Source of the DNA: Priapulus caudatus
Taxonomy: Eukaryota > Priapulida > Priapulimorpha > Priapulimorphida > Priapulidae
Direction: 5' to 3'
DNA length: 23,783 nucleotides
Assembly: GCF_000485595.1 (NCBI RefSeq)
Contig: NW_014577832.1
Coordinates: forward strand, 90,952 to 114,734
Every line of letters starts with the position of its first letter. The stretch's first letter is position 1. The position numbers were made by a program, and so were the translations under genes. The notes beneath the pieces are model-generated. The model was not told the origin of the DNA. It did not search any database and worked only from the letters and a program-made list of their open reading frames with translations. Of the stretch, positions 10,103-20,531 are shown one piece after another.

Positions 10103-10348
10103 GCGAGAGAGAGAAAGGGGGAGAGGGGGAGAAAGAGAGAGAGCGAGAGAGAGAAAGAGAGTGAGAGAGGGAAAGGGAGAGAGAATAAGAGAGAAAGAGA
10201 GATAGAGAGAATGAAAGAGAGAGAGAGAGAATCAGAGAGAGGGGGAGAGACAGAGAGAACAGTGAATGAGAGAGAGCGCGAGAGAGAGAGAGAGCGAGAG
10301 AGAGAGAGAGAGCGAGAGAGAGAGAGAGAGAGCGTGAGAGGGAGAGGG
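10103..10348. repeat. Homopurine GA tract 1, copy 2
   Basis: GA repeats with only occasional C or T. Purer than copy 1. Confidence 0.92.
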
Positions 10349-10741
10349 CTGCGTTCTCTCTCGTCACTGACTCGTCACTGACAACTACACGGTGATAGAG
10401 CGAGCAACATAAACGTGGCAGCTTAGACACAATCGATGTTTACCGTCGCGGCGAGTCAGCAGAAACAACTATTATGATCAAAAAATGTTGTCGTCTTGCG
10501 CGCGTTTTTGCATACGGTCGCGGTTGATACCTCTGCGATATAAGTAGGCTATGGTTGTCACGACATAGGTATGATTGCCTCTCGTACAGTCAGTGTTAGC
10601 TGACCGCCATGCATATACGCCCGCGCTTTACGGCGTGGCATGGCGTGACACAAAAGCACACGTGCGAGCGAGCGTGCGTCCGTGTCATGGAAATATACGT
10701 GATTTCATATGACGGGCAGCAATCTGTGTGAAGAAGTGGGT

Positions 10742-10915
10742 AGGTGAGAAAAAGAGAGAAGAGAAAGAGGGAGAGAAAGAGAGAGAGAGAGAGAAAGACG
10801 AGAGGGAGAGACAAGAGATAGAGAGAAAGAGAACACAGGAGAAAGAGACAGACAAGAGAGAGAGAGAGAGGGAGAGAGAGAAGAGAAGAGACAGAGAGAG
10901 AGAGAGAGTAGGAGG

Positions 10916-10978
<63 letters not shown>

Positions 10979-10995
10979 GTGAAGAGAAGAGAGAG
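10742..10995. repeat. Homopurine GA tract 2, copy 2
   Basis: GA-rich, with an almost pure GA run of more than 50 bp at 10919-10971. Confidence 0.92.
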
Positions 10996-11640
10996 GATGC
11001 CTAGTATACCAATAGGCACATATGTAGGAACGCGCGCCGTACTTCTCGCATTATTGACTGATAGTACCCCTGCTTGAATTATCATTACCGCATGAGGAAA
11101 AGGGCGAGCAAATCATGGTCTGTGGGTTACGTAATAAACGCTTTAATTCGTCTTAGCGTATGTATGAAATCTCTAAAGTTCTACCGTTTTATAGAGGTTG
11201 CGGAGAGAAGAAAGCGTTATGTATTCAGGTATGACCTACAAACGATTTTTCGTTTGAATGTGGTATTATTGATTCTGAAACCAAGTGCGCTCATCGTACA
11301 GAGTGATCATTACGCGTTGGACCTGCATTTCGACTCATGTTGAATCGCTCAACTCGGATATCGAAAAAAACCCGCGCAAATATTTTTTCGCCTCACCCTA
11401 CACACGTTTCTTAAGGCGATTTATTTTCTTATTATACGTCGAGCATAACGTATAGATTATACATAATATATATATATAATATGGATTTATAGATTATAGA
11501 TGATCAATCGAGCGACATTGACAGTAAGTAACACGCATGTTTCTCACGCCCAAGTTCTAGACGCCTTAATTAAGCTTCGCTACACTCAGAAACTCACCAG
11601 CCAATGTTATCAGGCAAATCATAACAACAGTTAATAGTAA
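10996..11640. other. AT-rich non-coding stretch, copy 2
   Basis: Counterpart of 2093-2765. An 89-codon frame (11074-11343) is not kept in copy 1. No gene is seen. Confidence 0.5.
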
Positions 11641-11644
11641 CAAG

Positions 11645-12300
11645 AAACATACTAATAATATACGTAACATTTATACATTGTATACTAATACTACATGAGG
11701 CATTTATACATATATACTAATAATTATCATGTATACATTTATACATATATAGCTAATAAACAAGTATACCATTAATAGCATATATACTAAATAATACAAG
11801 TCTATCATTTAAGACCTTGTATACTAATAATGCATGTATACTTTATACATAATATACTAATAATACTTTAGAAACATTTATACATATAACTAATTGAATC
11901 AAGTTATCAATTTATAGCATAATACTAATTACATGTATACATGTATACATATATACTAATAATATACGTAAACATTTATACCATTGTATACTAATAATAT
12001 ACTAAAACATTTATACATGATAGCTAATAATATGACGTAAACATCATTAACATGTAATACTAATAATACACGTATACATTTATACATTGTATACTAATAA
12101 TAGCAAGTAATACTTTATACCATATATATCTAATAATATCAAGTATACATTTATACATAATATACTAAAATACATGTATACATTTATACATAGATACTAA
12201 TAATACAGTATACATGTATACATATATACTAATAATACAAGTATATCATTTACACTAAAGCTTAATTAATACATTATACATGTATACAGTATCTACTAAA
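11645..12300. repeat. AT-rich ~33-bp minisatellite, copy 2
   Basis: About 20 units with the same three core variants as at 2770-3480, starting with the same ATACGTAAAC-type unit. Confidence 0.9.
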
Positions 12301-12360
12301 ACATGATAGATGTCAGTATTAGCTCTTGATCAAACAACTGCCGTGACGTAGCTGCGTGCT

Positions 12361-12414
12361 ATAATATATAGATATATATAATATATTATATATATATATA
12401 TATATATAATATAA
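12361..12414. repeat. TA microsatellite, copy 2
   Basis: Counterpart of 3541-3600. Confidence 0.88.
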
Positions 12415-12754
12415 TAGGCTATACGCTAATATTACTACGTTATATAAGCGCCGCAATATTTCATAATTACGAATCCACATTAGTATTATGTTAAAGAGAC
12501 TTCAGCGCTACAACTACGGCCCCTTCCGTTAATTCATTGATTAGTACGATTGAAATCAATCGATGATAATCGTCGATGTGAACAGGTATTTCATTATCAT
12601 GGCAGCAGACGAATATACGTTGTTATCTACAGAGCCAGCAAACGCGTAGCTTTTTTTTCGTCCGCGCCTTGTTATGGCTAATAACGGCAGGTATTGTTGT
12701 TAACGATTCTCGTAACTATTCGATAGCCACACAGATCGCGCGGTACACCCCATA

Positions 12755-12832
12755 CACAGGAACACACACACACACACACCACACACACACACAGTACACA
12801 CACAACACATACTATCGGCACAGCAACACACA

Positions 12833-12865
<33 letters not shown>

Positions 12866-12897
12866 CACACGACACACGCGGCGCGCGCGCACGCACA

Positions 12898-12936
<39 letters not shown>

Positions 12937-12960
12937 TCACCCACGGCACACACACACATG
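12755..12960. repeat. CA microsatellite, copy 2
   Basis: Counterpart of 3921-4146, with GCGCGC interruptions near 12880. Confidence 0.92.
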
Positions 12961-12984
12961 TATATTTTTTGTCGCGTGTAAAAA

Positions 12985-13320
12985 CGCCGCGGCTACTAAA
13001 CATGGCGGCCGGCGGCGGGATGAGCGTACAGCGCGCGGGATCGCGGTGTGCCGTACCGCCTCCGCCGCCGCCCCCGCCGCCGCCGCCGCGCCGCCGGCCG
13101 TAGCACGGCCGCCGCTACAACTACAGTACACGGCAGTTACTACCTCGATCGCCCGACGCCGATGCCATCGCCGTCAGCCCGCCGCCGCTAAACTAGCAGT
13201 ACGCACGGCGTTTACTACTCTCGACGCCGACGCCGACGACGAACGGCGACAAAGAGCGCCCGAGGGAAGCAGACGTCCGCGGCGTGTGATTAATTATAGT
13301 TCACCGCATCGTGCGACATA
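12985..13320. other. CpG- and GC-rich block with GCC repeats, copy 2
   Basis: Counterpart of 4175-4500. A strongly placed ATG (AACATGG, 13000-13006) opens a short frame reading MAAGGGMSVQRAGSR and then a proline run from the GCC/CCG repeat. It stops by 13103. Copy 1 has an insertion there and lacks the same frame. CpG-island-like. Function unknown. Confidence 0.5.
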
Positions 13321-13695
13321 TGCCAAAGATCGGTGCAGGTTACCGCCCGCATATAGGTCTTTATTCACGCTCTCCGCGCAATGCATCGACTTAAAGATGA
13401 CGACTGACGACGACGATGTCGACAAGCTCGGTGCAATATACCGAGCGCAGCGTACGCAATGCGGTAGCGGCAGGTAATGGTCTAGGTATAGGCCAACAGA
13501 CATGCGCCCTATGCAATCCGTTTTGTGTGTTTCGTTTGAGTTCTCGGACGTCGTCGTCGTGTCGTCCGTCCGCGTTTTGTTTGGTTTTTGACGCACGGCA
13601 GGTGCGGCGCACGTGCACGTTGTGGATATTCGCTCGGCGTTGGCGTACGCGAGGGAATCCGATCCGCTCCCACAACATCAGACCATCTCCCCACA
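13321..13695. other. Unique stretch left of the gap, copy 2
   Basis: Matches 4501-4905. A frame at 13416 runs into the Ns and has no counterpart. No gene is seen. Confidence 0.45.
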
Positions 13696-13720
13696 NNNNN
13701 NNNNNNNNNNNNNNNNNNNN
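13696..13720. other. Assembly gap (25 Ns)
   Basis: There are exactly 25 Ns. The flanks match copy 1 at about 4905 on the left and 6838 on the right, so the true missing length is probably about 1.9 kb. The hidden part would include the C-rich block and the 400-bp CT tract, both hard to sequence. Confidence 0.98.
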
Positions 13721-13914
13721 AGTACGCAGATTTAGGGCATTTTCAGCTCGGAATGTGTTTGGAAACACGGCTCAGGTGGATATACATATAGCGCAGTTGA
13801 TATGTGTTTAGTCAATCGGAACGTGTTCATATTGCAACACTACTCAGCTTTAGACTGTTTTGTACGACAAGTAGGATGTAAGCATACAGTTCTCGTGCGC
13901 GTACTTGCGTTTAC

Positions 13915-14190
13915 AAACACATACAGACAGCCCACACGCACCCACACACAAACACAAAACACACACACACCAGAACCACTACACACATACACACCACACA
14001 CACAGCGGCTCGTTTCACACACACACACAACACTGACACACACCACTCACACACACATACACGATCACAACATAAACATACACACGCTACACCACACACG
14101 CACACATCACAACACACACACACTAGACACATACACACACAACACACACACGACCAACACACACCCACACACAACACACATACATAGCAC
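13915..14190. repeat. CA-rich tract, copy 2 (degenerate)
   Basis: Counterpart of 7010-7266, but with many more interruptions. Confidence 0.85.
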
Positions 14191-14271
14191 ATATAGCATC
14201 GCAATTTATATAGATATTATATTAATAGATATACTATAACCCCTGCTTCCATGTGGCGTCTAAACACCTCA

Positions 14272-14470
14272 CAGTTAGTAGTAAGTAGTAGTGAGTAGTT
14301 AGCTAATAAGCTGAGTAGTAGTAGCTAAGTAAGTAGTAGTAGTAGTAGTAGTAGCAGTAGTACGTAAGCAGTAGCAGCAGCCAGACAGAGACCAGCAGGC
14401 AGTAGCCGCTAAGCAGTAGCAAGTAGCAGTAGCCATGTAGCAGTAGTATAGTAGCACGTAGCAGTAGTAA
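14272..14470. repeat. AGT/AGC trinucleotide repeat, copy 2 (longer, irregular)
   Basis: About 200 bp against 94 bp in copy 1, with many one-base insertions that break the triplet period. Confidence 0.85.
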
Positions 14471-14833
14471 AGGGATTATGTTCATGTCGGCGTCATAGCG
14501 TGACTGTGTGCCCGATGGAATGACTCATACTGCGCATGCATTCCGTCAGTGATTTAGTGTTTGTTATTATGACCGGCGCCTAGGCGTGACACGAATGAGA
14601 TTCTGGAACACGAAATCCCTGTCATGTCGGAGTTATAATGTATCACATCTGTTTGGATCCATCCTTACCCATCCCAAAGCCCGACCAGAGTGTGAGACCG
14701 CGTATGCCGCCACAAAAAAATATTTTGACTGTGCGTACAGCAGTGTGCATGCAAGCAGCGCATTGCAAGCCGGTGCGTAGGAGCGCCATACTCCGCAACA
14801 GCAGAGAGGACAGAATATGTGAGAGGAGAGGAG

Positions 14834-15064
14834 ATGGCGGAGGATTCGTGGCTAGATATCTTATGGTCAAATTTACAAACAATTGGCGGAGAAAATGCCG
14901 TTGCGCTACTGGACAAGCAAAAGGTTTATCCGCGAGAAGAAGAACTGCTCACGAACACGAACGAAATTTCCACTATTGCCGTTCGAAACAGTTTTCCTTT
15001 CTTTCTGTTTGTAACAAACGCGTTCACGTTTTTGCGTTCGCCTGCTTTCGAACCAGCTTTTTAA
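14834..15064 (+). CDS. Doubtful short open frame (76 codons) in copy 2
   Basis: Begins GAGATGGCGG with a purine at -3. It reads MAEDSWLDIL, GENAVALL, TNTNEIS, AVRNSFPFFL and TNAFTF, sharing these with 7746-8105, and then stops. No family is recognised. The shared phrases are what nearly identical DNA would give, except that indels between the copies sum to multiples of three several times. Low confidence that it is translated. Confidence 0.15.
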   Translation: MAEDSWLDILWSNLQTIGGENAVALLDKQKVYPREEELLTNTNEISTIAVRNSFPFFLFVTNAFTFLRSPAFEPAF

Positions 15065-15247
15065 ACCGCAGACGGCTAAATTCCCGGCGGCGTAATTGAA
15101 CGTGAATCTGGCATTCATCTCAGTTTTCTTCGTTTCAGGCTTTCAGCTGCGGCAATTCATGTAAACCCCTGCGATCGCACTACGAGCCGAACCGCGCAGC
15201 GCGAATCGCGTGCAAATTCTAAAGTTGGCTATAGCGCGTAATCACGC

Positions 15248-15527
15248 AGGCAAAACAAGATCGCTCACCGAACGCCGCAGGAAGAGGACCCGTACTGCTG
15301 ATTCAATAACGATATATTCATTACAAAACGCATCAGATACGACGGTGCTACGAAGACAATTGTTGCTCTGAGCGACTTGGACACAACCAAAACAAAGACA
15401 AATGGAAACAAACATAAGCATAACGCGCAATACACAGCTTCAGCAGCTCTGCATGAGGCGATATATAATCGACACAACACAGGATTACACGTCAACACCC
15501 GAGGAAGTACCACGACGGTAACGCAAT
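15248..15527. other. Copy-2-specific 280-bp segment
   Basis: Replaces the unrelated 169 bp of copy 1 between the same flanks. It is richer in A than the surroundings. A 91-codon frame (TTG start at 15377) crosses its right border, so it is not a natural unit. I recognise no transposon ends. Confidence 0.75.
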
Positions 15528-16378
15528 CGTTCCAGATGCCTGAAGAAATAGGCCGGTTCGCGGGGTCTACGCGCAATCTCGCGAAGCGTTTAAATCGAAT
15601 CCGGGCCCTGCCACGCGTCAAAACTTGGTACCTTGCACCAGCGACTTTCTGAAACAACGCAAGGTGTTACAAGTTAAGCTGGCCATCATAAATCTCACGT
15701 AGACAGGCGACGATCGCGATGCGCACCGGTCGTGTCCTCTACCGATCGCGGGCGTTTGGAGGCAGACTAAGATGGTAGGTAACCACCTGAAGCGCCTGAC
15801 GCGGCGATTTCGCCAAGCCTTTCAGAGGCGTTTAACCATCGTGCTTTATGTGGCATTTTAGCCCACATAAGAACGCGCGCAACGCAAGCCTGCTCTGAGG
15901 CAGCGGCTGTAGTGGCACTGTGCAGCATTGTCGCTGGCATGCAACGGCCACTACTAGCACGCAACTCTGAATGGGTGCTCAAATGCTTAAGCCTGCCCAG
16001 AAACAGGTAGACGATTTCGCAGCCGAGTTCGTGTTCGCTGTAAAGAAGCTTTGTTAAGATTCAGAGAGTGGTATCTTCTGTAAGGTTACAGGTTTGCCCA
16101 AACAATAACAACATATTTGCTTTACTCTCGTGCTAGCGTGTTTACGCATGGCGAACTCGACCAATAGAAATACTAGTATGCGTTTGTCTAGCTACGAAAA
16201 TTACTATTACTGCTAATTTTGCGACTAGCGTAGCTTTTTAAGAACAGCTTACGTAACAATCGATAAAACATTATTCCGGCATGGTAGGCCAACTGTTTTC
16301 ATAAATATCGTGCACATAGGTATAATCATGAATAATGTACACCCGCCACAATACACGGTTATCAAGAGCTTCCATAAT

Positions 16379-16696
16379 ACTAGAGTGTACAACAGGCAAG
16401 ACGGCGAAAATACGTGTTATTTACACGGGCAATAATTATTACTAACTTTGTAGGGAAATCATTGATGGAGGTGCGAACGGACGGACGTGAGGCCTGTGGG
16501 AGGAGAAGTTTAACGAGCAATCGTCTCAGCCTAGAGCTATCGATGACAGGGGGGGCGCCGGTTGTATCATTGTTTTTGAGAGCAAGAATTCCTGCTTAAT
16601 GCAATACCATAAAATTAGCTCTTGCAGGCAAGTAAATAATATGCGCGTGAAATAGCACTATCTTTGTCCGTTTTCGCGTTATACCCACCTTGAAGG
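16379..16696. mobile_element. MITE-like element, copy 2
   Basis: Counterpart of 9071-9360 with about 28 extra bases, mostly single-base insertions. Both inverted ends are still visible (left near 16379-16450, right near 16625-16696) but are more degraded. Confidence 0.65.
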
Positions 16697-16785
16697 CTTA
16701 CTTACATTCCTTTACACCTCCTAATAAAGTAAGTGGCGTCAATACCCAAAATATCCGCTGTCTGGTCTGTCTCGGGGGCAATTAT

Positions 16786-16960
16786 AATATACTATAATAC
16801 TCATCTTATATATCTATACATATACTACTATAGTATATACTCAATTTAATAAATAGCCAGGGGAGCGTAATAAGACCTAATCAGAGCCTAATAACATATG
16901 GCAGGTACATATATATTTATTATATTATTCAGCAACTCGAAAAGTCGACACGTTGAAGAG
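16786..16960. other. AT-rich end of copy 2 and transition to single-copy DNA
   Basis: Degenerate TA sequence to about 16850, then about 100 bp of unique sequence not found in copy 1. The duplication ends here. Confidence 0.55.
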
Positions 16961-16961
16961 A

Positions 16962-16964
<3 letters not shown>

Positions 16965-16998
<34 letters not shown>

Positions 16999-17384
16999 GA
17001 AAAGATGTGCGTGCGTGTGTGTCATGTGTGTGTGCTGTGTGTGGAGGGGGCGTGTTGCTCGTGTGTGCGTGTGTGTGTGTGTGGTGTGTGTGTGCGTGTG
17101 TGAGTGCATGTGTGCTGTACTTAGTAGTGTGTGTGTGTGTGTGCTGTGCTGTGTGCTGTGCGTTGTGTTGGGTGTGGTGTGCGTGTGGTGATGCGTGTTT
17201 GTGTGTGTGTGTTAGTGTGCGTGGCGTGCGTCGCCGTGCGTGTGTGTGTAGTGCTGTGTGTGTGTGTGTAACGTGGTGTGCTGTATGTATGTGTGTGTGT
17301 GTGGGTGCGCGTGTGTGTAGGTGTGTGTGCGTGCGTAGCGCTGCGTGCGATGTGTGAGTGTCAGAGTGCGTGTGTGTGTGTGTG

Positions 17385-17451
<67 letters not shown>

Positions 17452-17475
17452 AGAGAGAGAGAGAGAGGAGGACCT
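16965..17475. repeat. GA then long GT microsatellite, then GA
   Basis: A short GA run (16967-16995) is followed by about 450 bp of GT with GC/GCTG interruptions, becoming pure GT at about 17391-17447, and a closing GA run (17449-17466). The cysteine/valine frames over it are artefacts. Confidence 0.92.
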
Positions 17476-17632
17476 GCGATATGCTTGACCTCTATTTCGC
17501 TCGCATCGGCCGTGCGAAATCAGCTGACAGTGTGAATTTCGGCCGAACCTCCCGTCTGATTATCCGCACTTAAAATTGGATTTGCGCGGCTTAGATCCCA
17601 CATGACAAGCCACAGATGCGGGGAGAGACAGC
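17476..17632. other. Unique non-coding stretch
   Basis: Mixed sequence with no gene recognised. Confidence 0.4.
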
Positions 17633-17654
17633 GGGGTGGGTGGGGGTGGGGGGG
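17633..17654 (+). other. G-quadruplex-type motif
   Basis: GGGG-T-GGG-T-GGGGG-T-GGGGGGG: four G runs separated by single T. This fits the canonical quadruplex pattern with one-base loops. Two weaker G-rich spots follow at 17812-17827 and 17898-17920. Confidence 0.7.
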
Positions 17655-18735
17655 ACCCCCGAAACAGATTTGCCACAGCACGCGATGTACACGCACGCGC
17701 GCACGTCACGTTGCATATATCGCACATGCGATCGTCGACCGTCGTCGTCGGCGCTCGAAGCGTCAAAAAAAAAAGGTGCGAAATATTTAAATGCATCGAC
17801 GAAACCAGTTGGTGGGTGGGGGGGGGTCGATGAGGTCGAGTTCATCGTGATGTAATAGAACAGCATCGTCCGCTACGGGCGTTGTGTCGGAGTTCGCTGG
17901 TGGTGGTGGTGGGGGGGGTGTTTGCGGGCCCGTACTGCCCCGCGGGGTGATGCCGCAGCAGCAGCCGTCTGCGAACATCACTTGCCGCGTGTTTAATTAT
18001 TTAGCCGCGTAACGTGTCGAGAGAGCGGCTAGAAAAGCGCGATATCATCGATTGATCAGTGTGCGCGTGAATAAAACTACCTCATAGGTTGATTGCGTGT
18101 GCGCATACATACAAGTAGTGAATATTAGCACAATAATTGCATCATTGTTCACTTCGCACTCGCGGAGATCCGCTGGCCTGGATTCTCGCGCCTTGTTGCC
18201 GTCGAACGCGACGAAACAGATAAATAAATGTATGTATAATAAAGGGGAGACAGAGGGAGAGTTTCCACTTCGTATAAATACATTTACATCTGGCGTTTAC
18301 ATTATGTACTGTTGAAGTGTTACATGCCGTATGCCTGCCGAACACGATAAGCGTGACTTCCATTCATATGTAGATCAGCGCTGGACGGTGTGGGGACACA
18401 ATGAAATCGACATCCTGCTTTCGAACATTGATTTATTAAAATTGAAACCTCAGTCGCAACGCGGAGAATATTCGGATGAAATTCACGCCGTATGTGCGAA
18501 GCGCGTGTAAATTATTTATCCATGCGCCATTATATGAACACTGTGGCTGCATGGCGGTGAACACATGTGCGCGTATATAAGCAGGCCGGCAGCGCTTGGT
18601 TTTAAGTATGTTCAGTGCGCTCGCCCATTATTATGGTCTGGACAAAACAGGTTTATTGCTATCCGGGGACTTGCCATTAAAATATTTATATTGTTACGTA
18701 ATGTATTTCCCCCTATGAGCCTGCGTATATGTAGA

Positions 18736-18737
<2 letters not shown>
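17655..18737. other. Non-coding stretch, likely Zic intron
   Basis: Mixed sequence with two G-run clusters near its left end and no supported gene. Frames of up to about 90 codons are proline- or repeat-driven. Confidence 0.4.

Positions 18738-18770
<33 letters not shown>
18738..18770. repeat. TA microsatellite
   Basis: Pure TA run of about 32 bp. Confidence 0.92.
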
Positions 18771-18772
<2 letters not shown>

Positions 18773-19062
18773 TTCTATTAATTCTATACGCCTTACAGCG
18801 GATTGCAGGACTTTGTTTTCGTTAGTGTCCAGACAGCATCGACGAGCTAAACAGCCATAATAAGGCCAGCTACCGTATTCGATTGTTCTCTCAAGAGCTC
18901 CGAGGTATTACTTACCTGTACTGGCACGCGTGCGGCTGCTGATGCCGAGGGCCCGATATATAATGATCTATATATATAGAAGCTAAATCGGCTCGTACAA
19001 ATTCTTCGTCTCGGGAAACAGATGTAAATTTAAGTTGTCGAGGTCTGTATGTATCCCATGAC
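18771..19062. other. Non-coding stretch, likely Zic intron
   Basis: No gene, RNA or repeat recognised apart from a small TATATATA near 18970. Confidence 0.4.
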
Positions 19063-19176
19063 TGTTTATATACTATATATAATGATAGATATTAGGTATA
19101 CTGTATATATTATTAATTATTATACATTATAATCTATTATATATATATATATCTATATACTATACTATATATATAT
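19063..19176. repeat. Degenerate TA-rich block
   Basis: TATATA and TATTA runs with scattered G and C. Confidence 0.8.
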
Positions 19177-19709
19177 CATCGCTGTGATTCTGTGTGTGTA
19201 AATATAGTGATGTTGGAGATCTGAAATGTAGCATAAACGGTGAATATCGTGTGGAATAAACAGCACGGCTATTCTAGGCTATATCCAGTAACTATATGCT
19301 ACCAACCGGCTTATATGCAGACACAATTAATGAAGGTGTTTATTAATTCTCGCTCGCGTTCGATATAAAATTGTTAATGCGCCGAGAGTTAGGCAATCTA
19401 TCCACCGCCCTATAACAGCGCCTCTCCGCGGCAACCTGAATCAGAGTTAAGCGGCGTATAAATATCAACTTTTATAGGAATTCGGTTTGCCATAAGATAC
19501 GAGTGCGCCTATAAAGCTCGCGGGCGCACCGTTCGCACTCGCGTTCATTCCTAACAAATTCAGCGAAGCGTGAAAACGCACAAAAACCTCGCTGTATCAC
19601 GCGCGTGTCAGCCCCGAGGAATCACTATACATATGCTTCTCACTCATTTTATATCGTGCACCGTAGCAACTCGAATCAGCAACAAAGTCCGTAGGAAAGA
19701 AACGTGCGA
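19177..19709. other. Non-coding stretch with a TATA-like site
   Basis: TATAAAG at 19510-19516 is followed about 30 bp later by CGTTCATTCC. This could be a plus-strand core promoter, but no other support exists. No gene is recognised here. Confidence 0.3.
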
Positions 19710-19922
19710 ATGTTGTACGCTAGATATAGCGATGTGTTAGTGCAGCAGATGCCAACGCACCCGACGGGAGAGCGGACCGCGGCATGTCGAGTACGGATGT
19801 CGGCCGCTAGAGATGAAACTCATCATAAAGTCTGCGATGTGTTTATACACGACGGCGCAAATGTGCCGTACGTCGGCAAAGCAATATCGGAAAGAACGAC
19901 GGTGGTTGGAAATGCTTGCTAG
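19710..19922 (+). CDS. Doubtful 70-codon open frame
   Basis: An ATG at 19710 opens a frame of 70 residues with normal amino-acid variety, unlike the repeat-driven frames nearby. It lies 200 bp after a TATA-like site at 19510. No family, signal or domain is recognised, and a frame of this length is expected by chance. It would lie antisense inside the proposed Zic intron. Confidence 0.12.
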   Translation: MLYARYSDVLVQQMPTHPTGERTAACRVRMSAARDETHHKVCDVFIHDGANVPYVGKAISERTTVVGNAC

Positions 19923-19929
19923 CAGATAA

Positions 19930-20068
19930 GATATATAATATATAAGATATATATATCTATAATATATATAAGAATAAATAATATATATATATATCCTAAG
20001 GGTAAAATAATATATATATACCTATTAGTCTTTAATATTTTTTATATTTATAGAAAGCTCTTAATTGG
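19930..20068. repeat. TA-rich blocks
   Basis: Several TA runs (19930-19945, 19980-19995, 20010-20020) separated by short AT-rich spacers. Confidence 0.85.
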
Positions 20069-20129
20069 CAGTTTATCATATATATATATACTATATATAT
20101 ATAATGATATATATATATATGATAAACTG
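20069..20129. repeat. Perfect 22-bp inverted repeat (hairpin), AT-rich
   Basis: The left arm 20069-20090 begins CAGTTTATCA. The right arm 20108-20129 is its exact reverse complement, ending TGATAAACTG. The loop is 17 bp. Inner arm bases are TA repeat, but the outer nine (CAGTTTATC) are not, so the pairing is more than a TA-run effect. Confidence 0.85.
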
Positions 20130-20400
20130 TGCGAAATTAAACTTATCTCCATAACCCAAAATAAACTAGACAAGTAAATGATTTATTAATTACCCAATAC
20201 ACGTGAGAGTGCGGCTGTAATTAGCACGCGCTCGCCGTGCATTGATAATTGTCCGCATAACGGGTAAACTTAATATTTCATAACGATCGCACTGTGAGCG
20301 ATCGAGCGATATTATAAATACATTACTAACGGCTTCACAAAGGATGCCCGCTGTAAACGGCAGCTCTGCCGGTATATAAATCATCATGCGCGAATACGGC
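20130..20400. other. Zic intron sequence, no feature seen
   Basis: Mixed sequence with no gene or repeat recognised. Confidence 0.4.
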
Positions 20401-20505
20401 CGAGGAAACGCTGGAAGCTGGAAGGATGAAACAGCCTAGGAAACGCGGGAAGCTAGAGGGATGAAACAAACTAGGAAACGCTGGAAACGGTGGGGATGAA
20501 ACAGC
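20401..20505. repeat. Three tandem 35-bp repeats beside Zic exon 1
   Basis: The units are 20401-20435, 20436-20470 and 20471-20505, each exactly 35 bp. All share GGAAACGC near the start and GGATGAAACA near the end, with a few substitutions and no indels. They lie 35 bp inside the proposed intron from the splice donor. They are contiguous with no spacers, so this is not a CRISPR array. Confidence 0.9.
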
Positions 20506-20531
20506 CGGTGCTAAGATATCTATCTCGTATA

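Larger units (their letters stand above)
9465..16790. repeat. Copy 2 of the ~9.1-kb tandem duplicated unit (with assembly gap)
   Basis: The same order of blocks as copy 1 is seen, with many one-base indels relative to it. The junction with copy 1 is an AT/GT microsatellite at 9438-9527. The copy is about 1.9 kb shorter because 25 Ns at 13696-13720 stand for the part matching 4905-6840. Adding that back gives about 9.25 kb, as expected for a full unit. It also carries a 280-bp segment (15248-15527) that replaces an unrelated 169-bp segment of copy 1. It ends in AT-rich sequence near 16790. Confidence 0.93.

Noticed and set aside
15377-15652. 91-codon frame over the copy-2-specific segment
   Set aside because: Starts at TTG only and crosses the border of the replaced segment, so it is not a natural coding unit. 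An in-frame view upstream meets a stop.
17591-17981. Proline-rich frames on the minus strand
   Set aside because: Come from G-run clusters on the plus strand. No domain.
20401-20505. CRISPR-like array
   Set aside because: The three 35-bp units abut with no spacers, and the context is animal DNA. This is an ordinary minisatellite.
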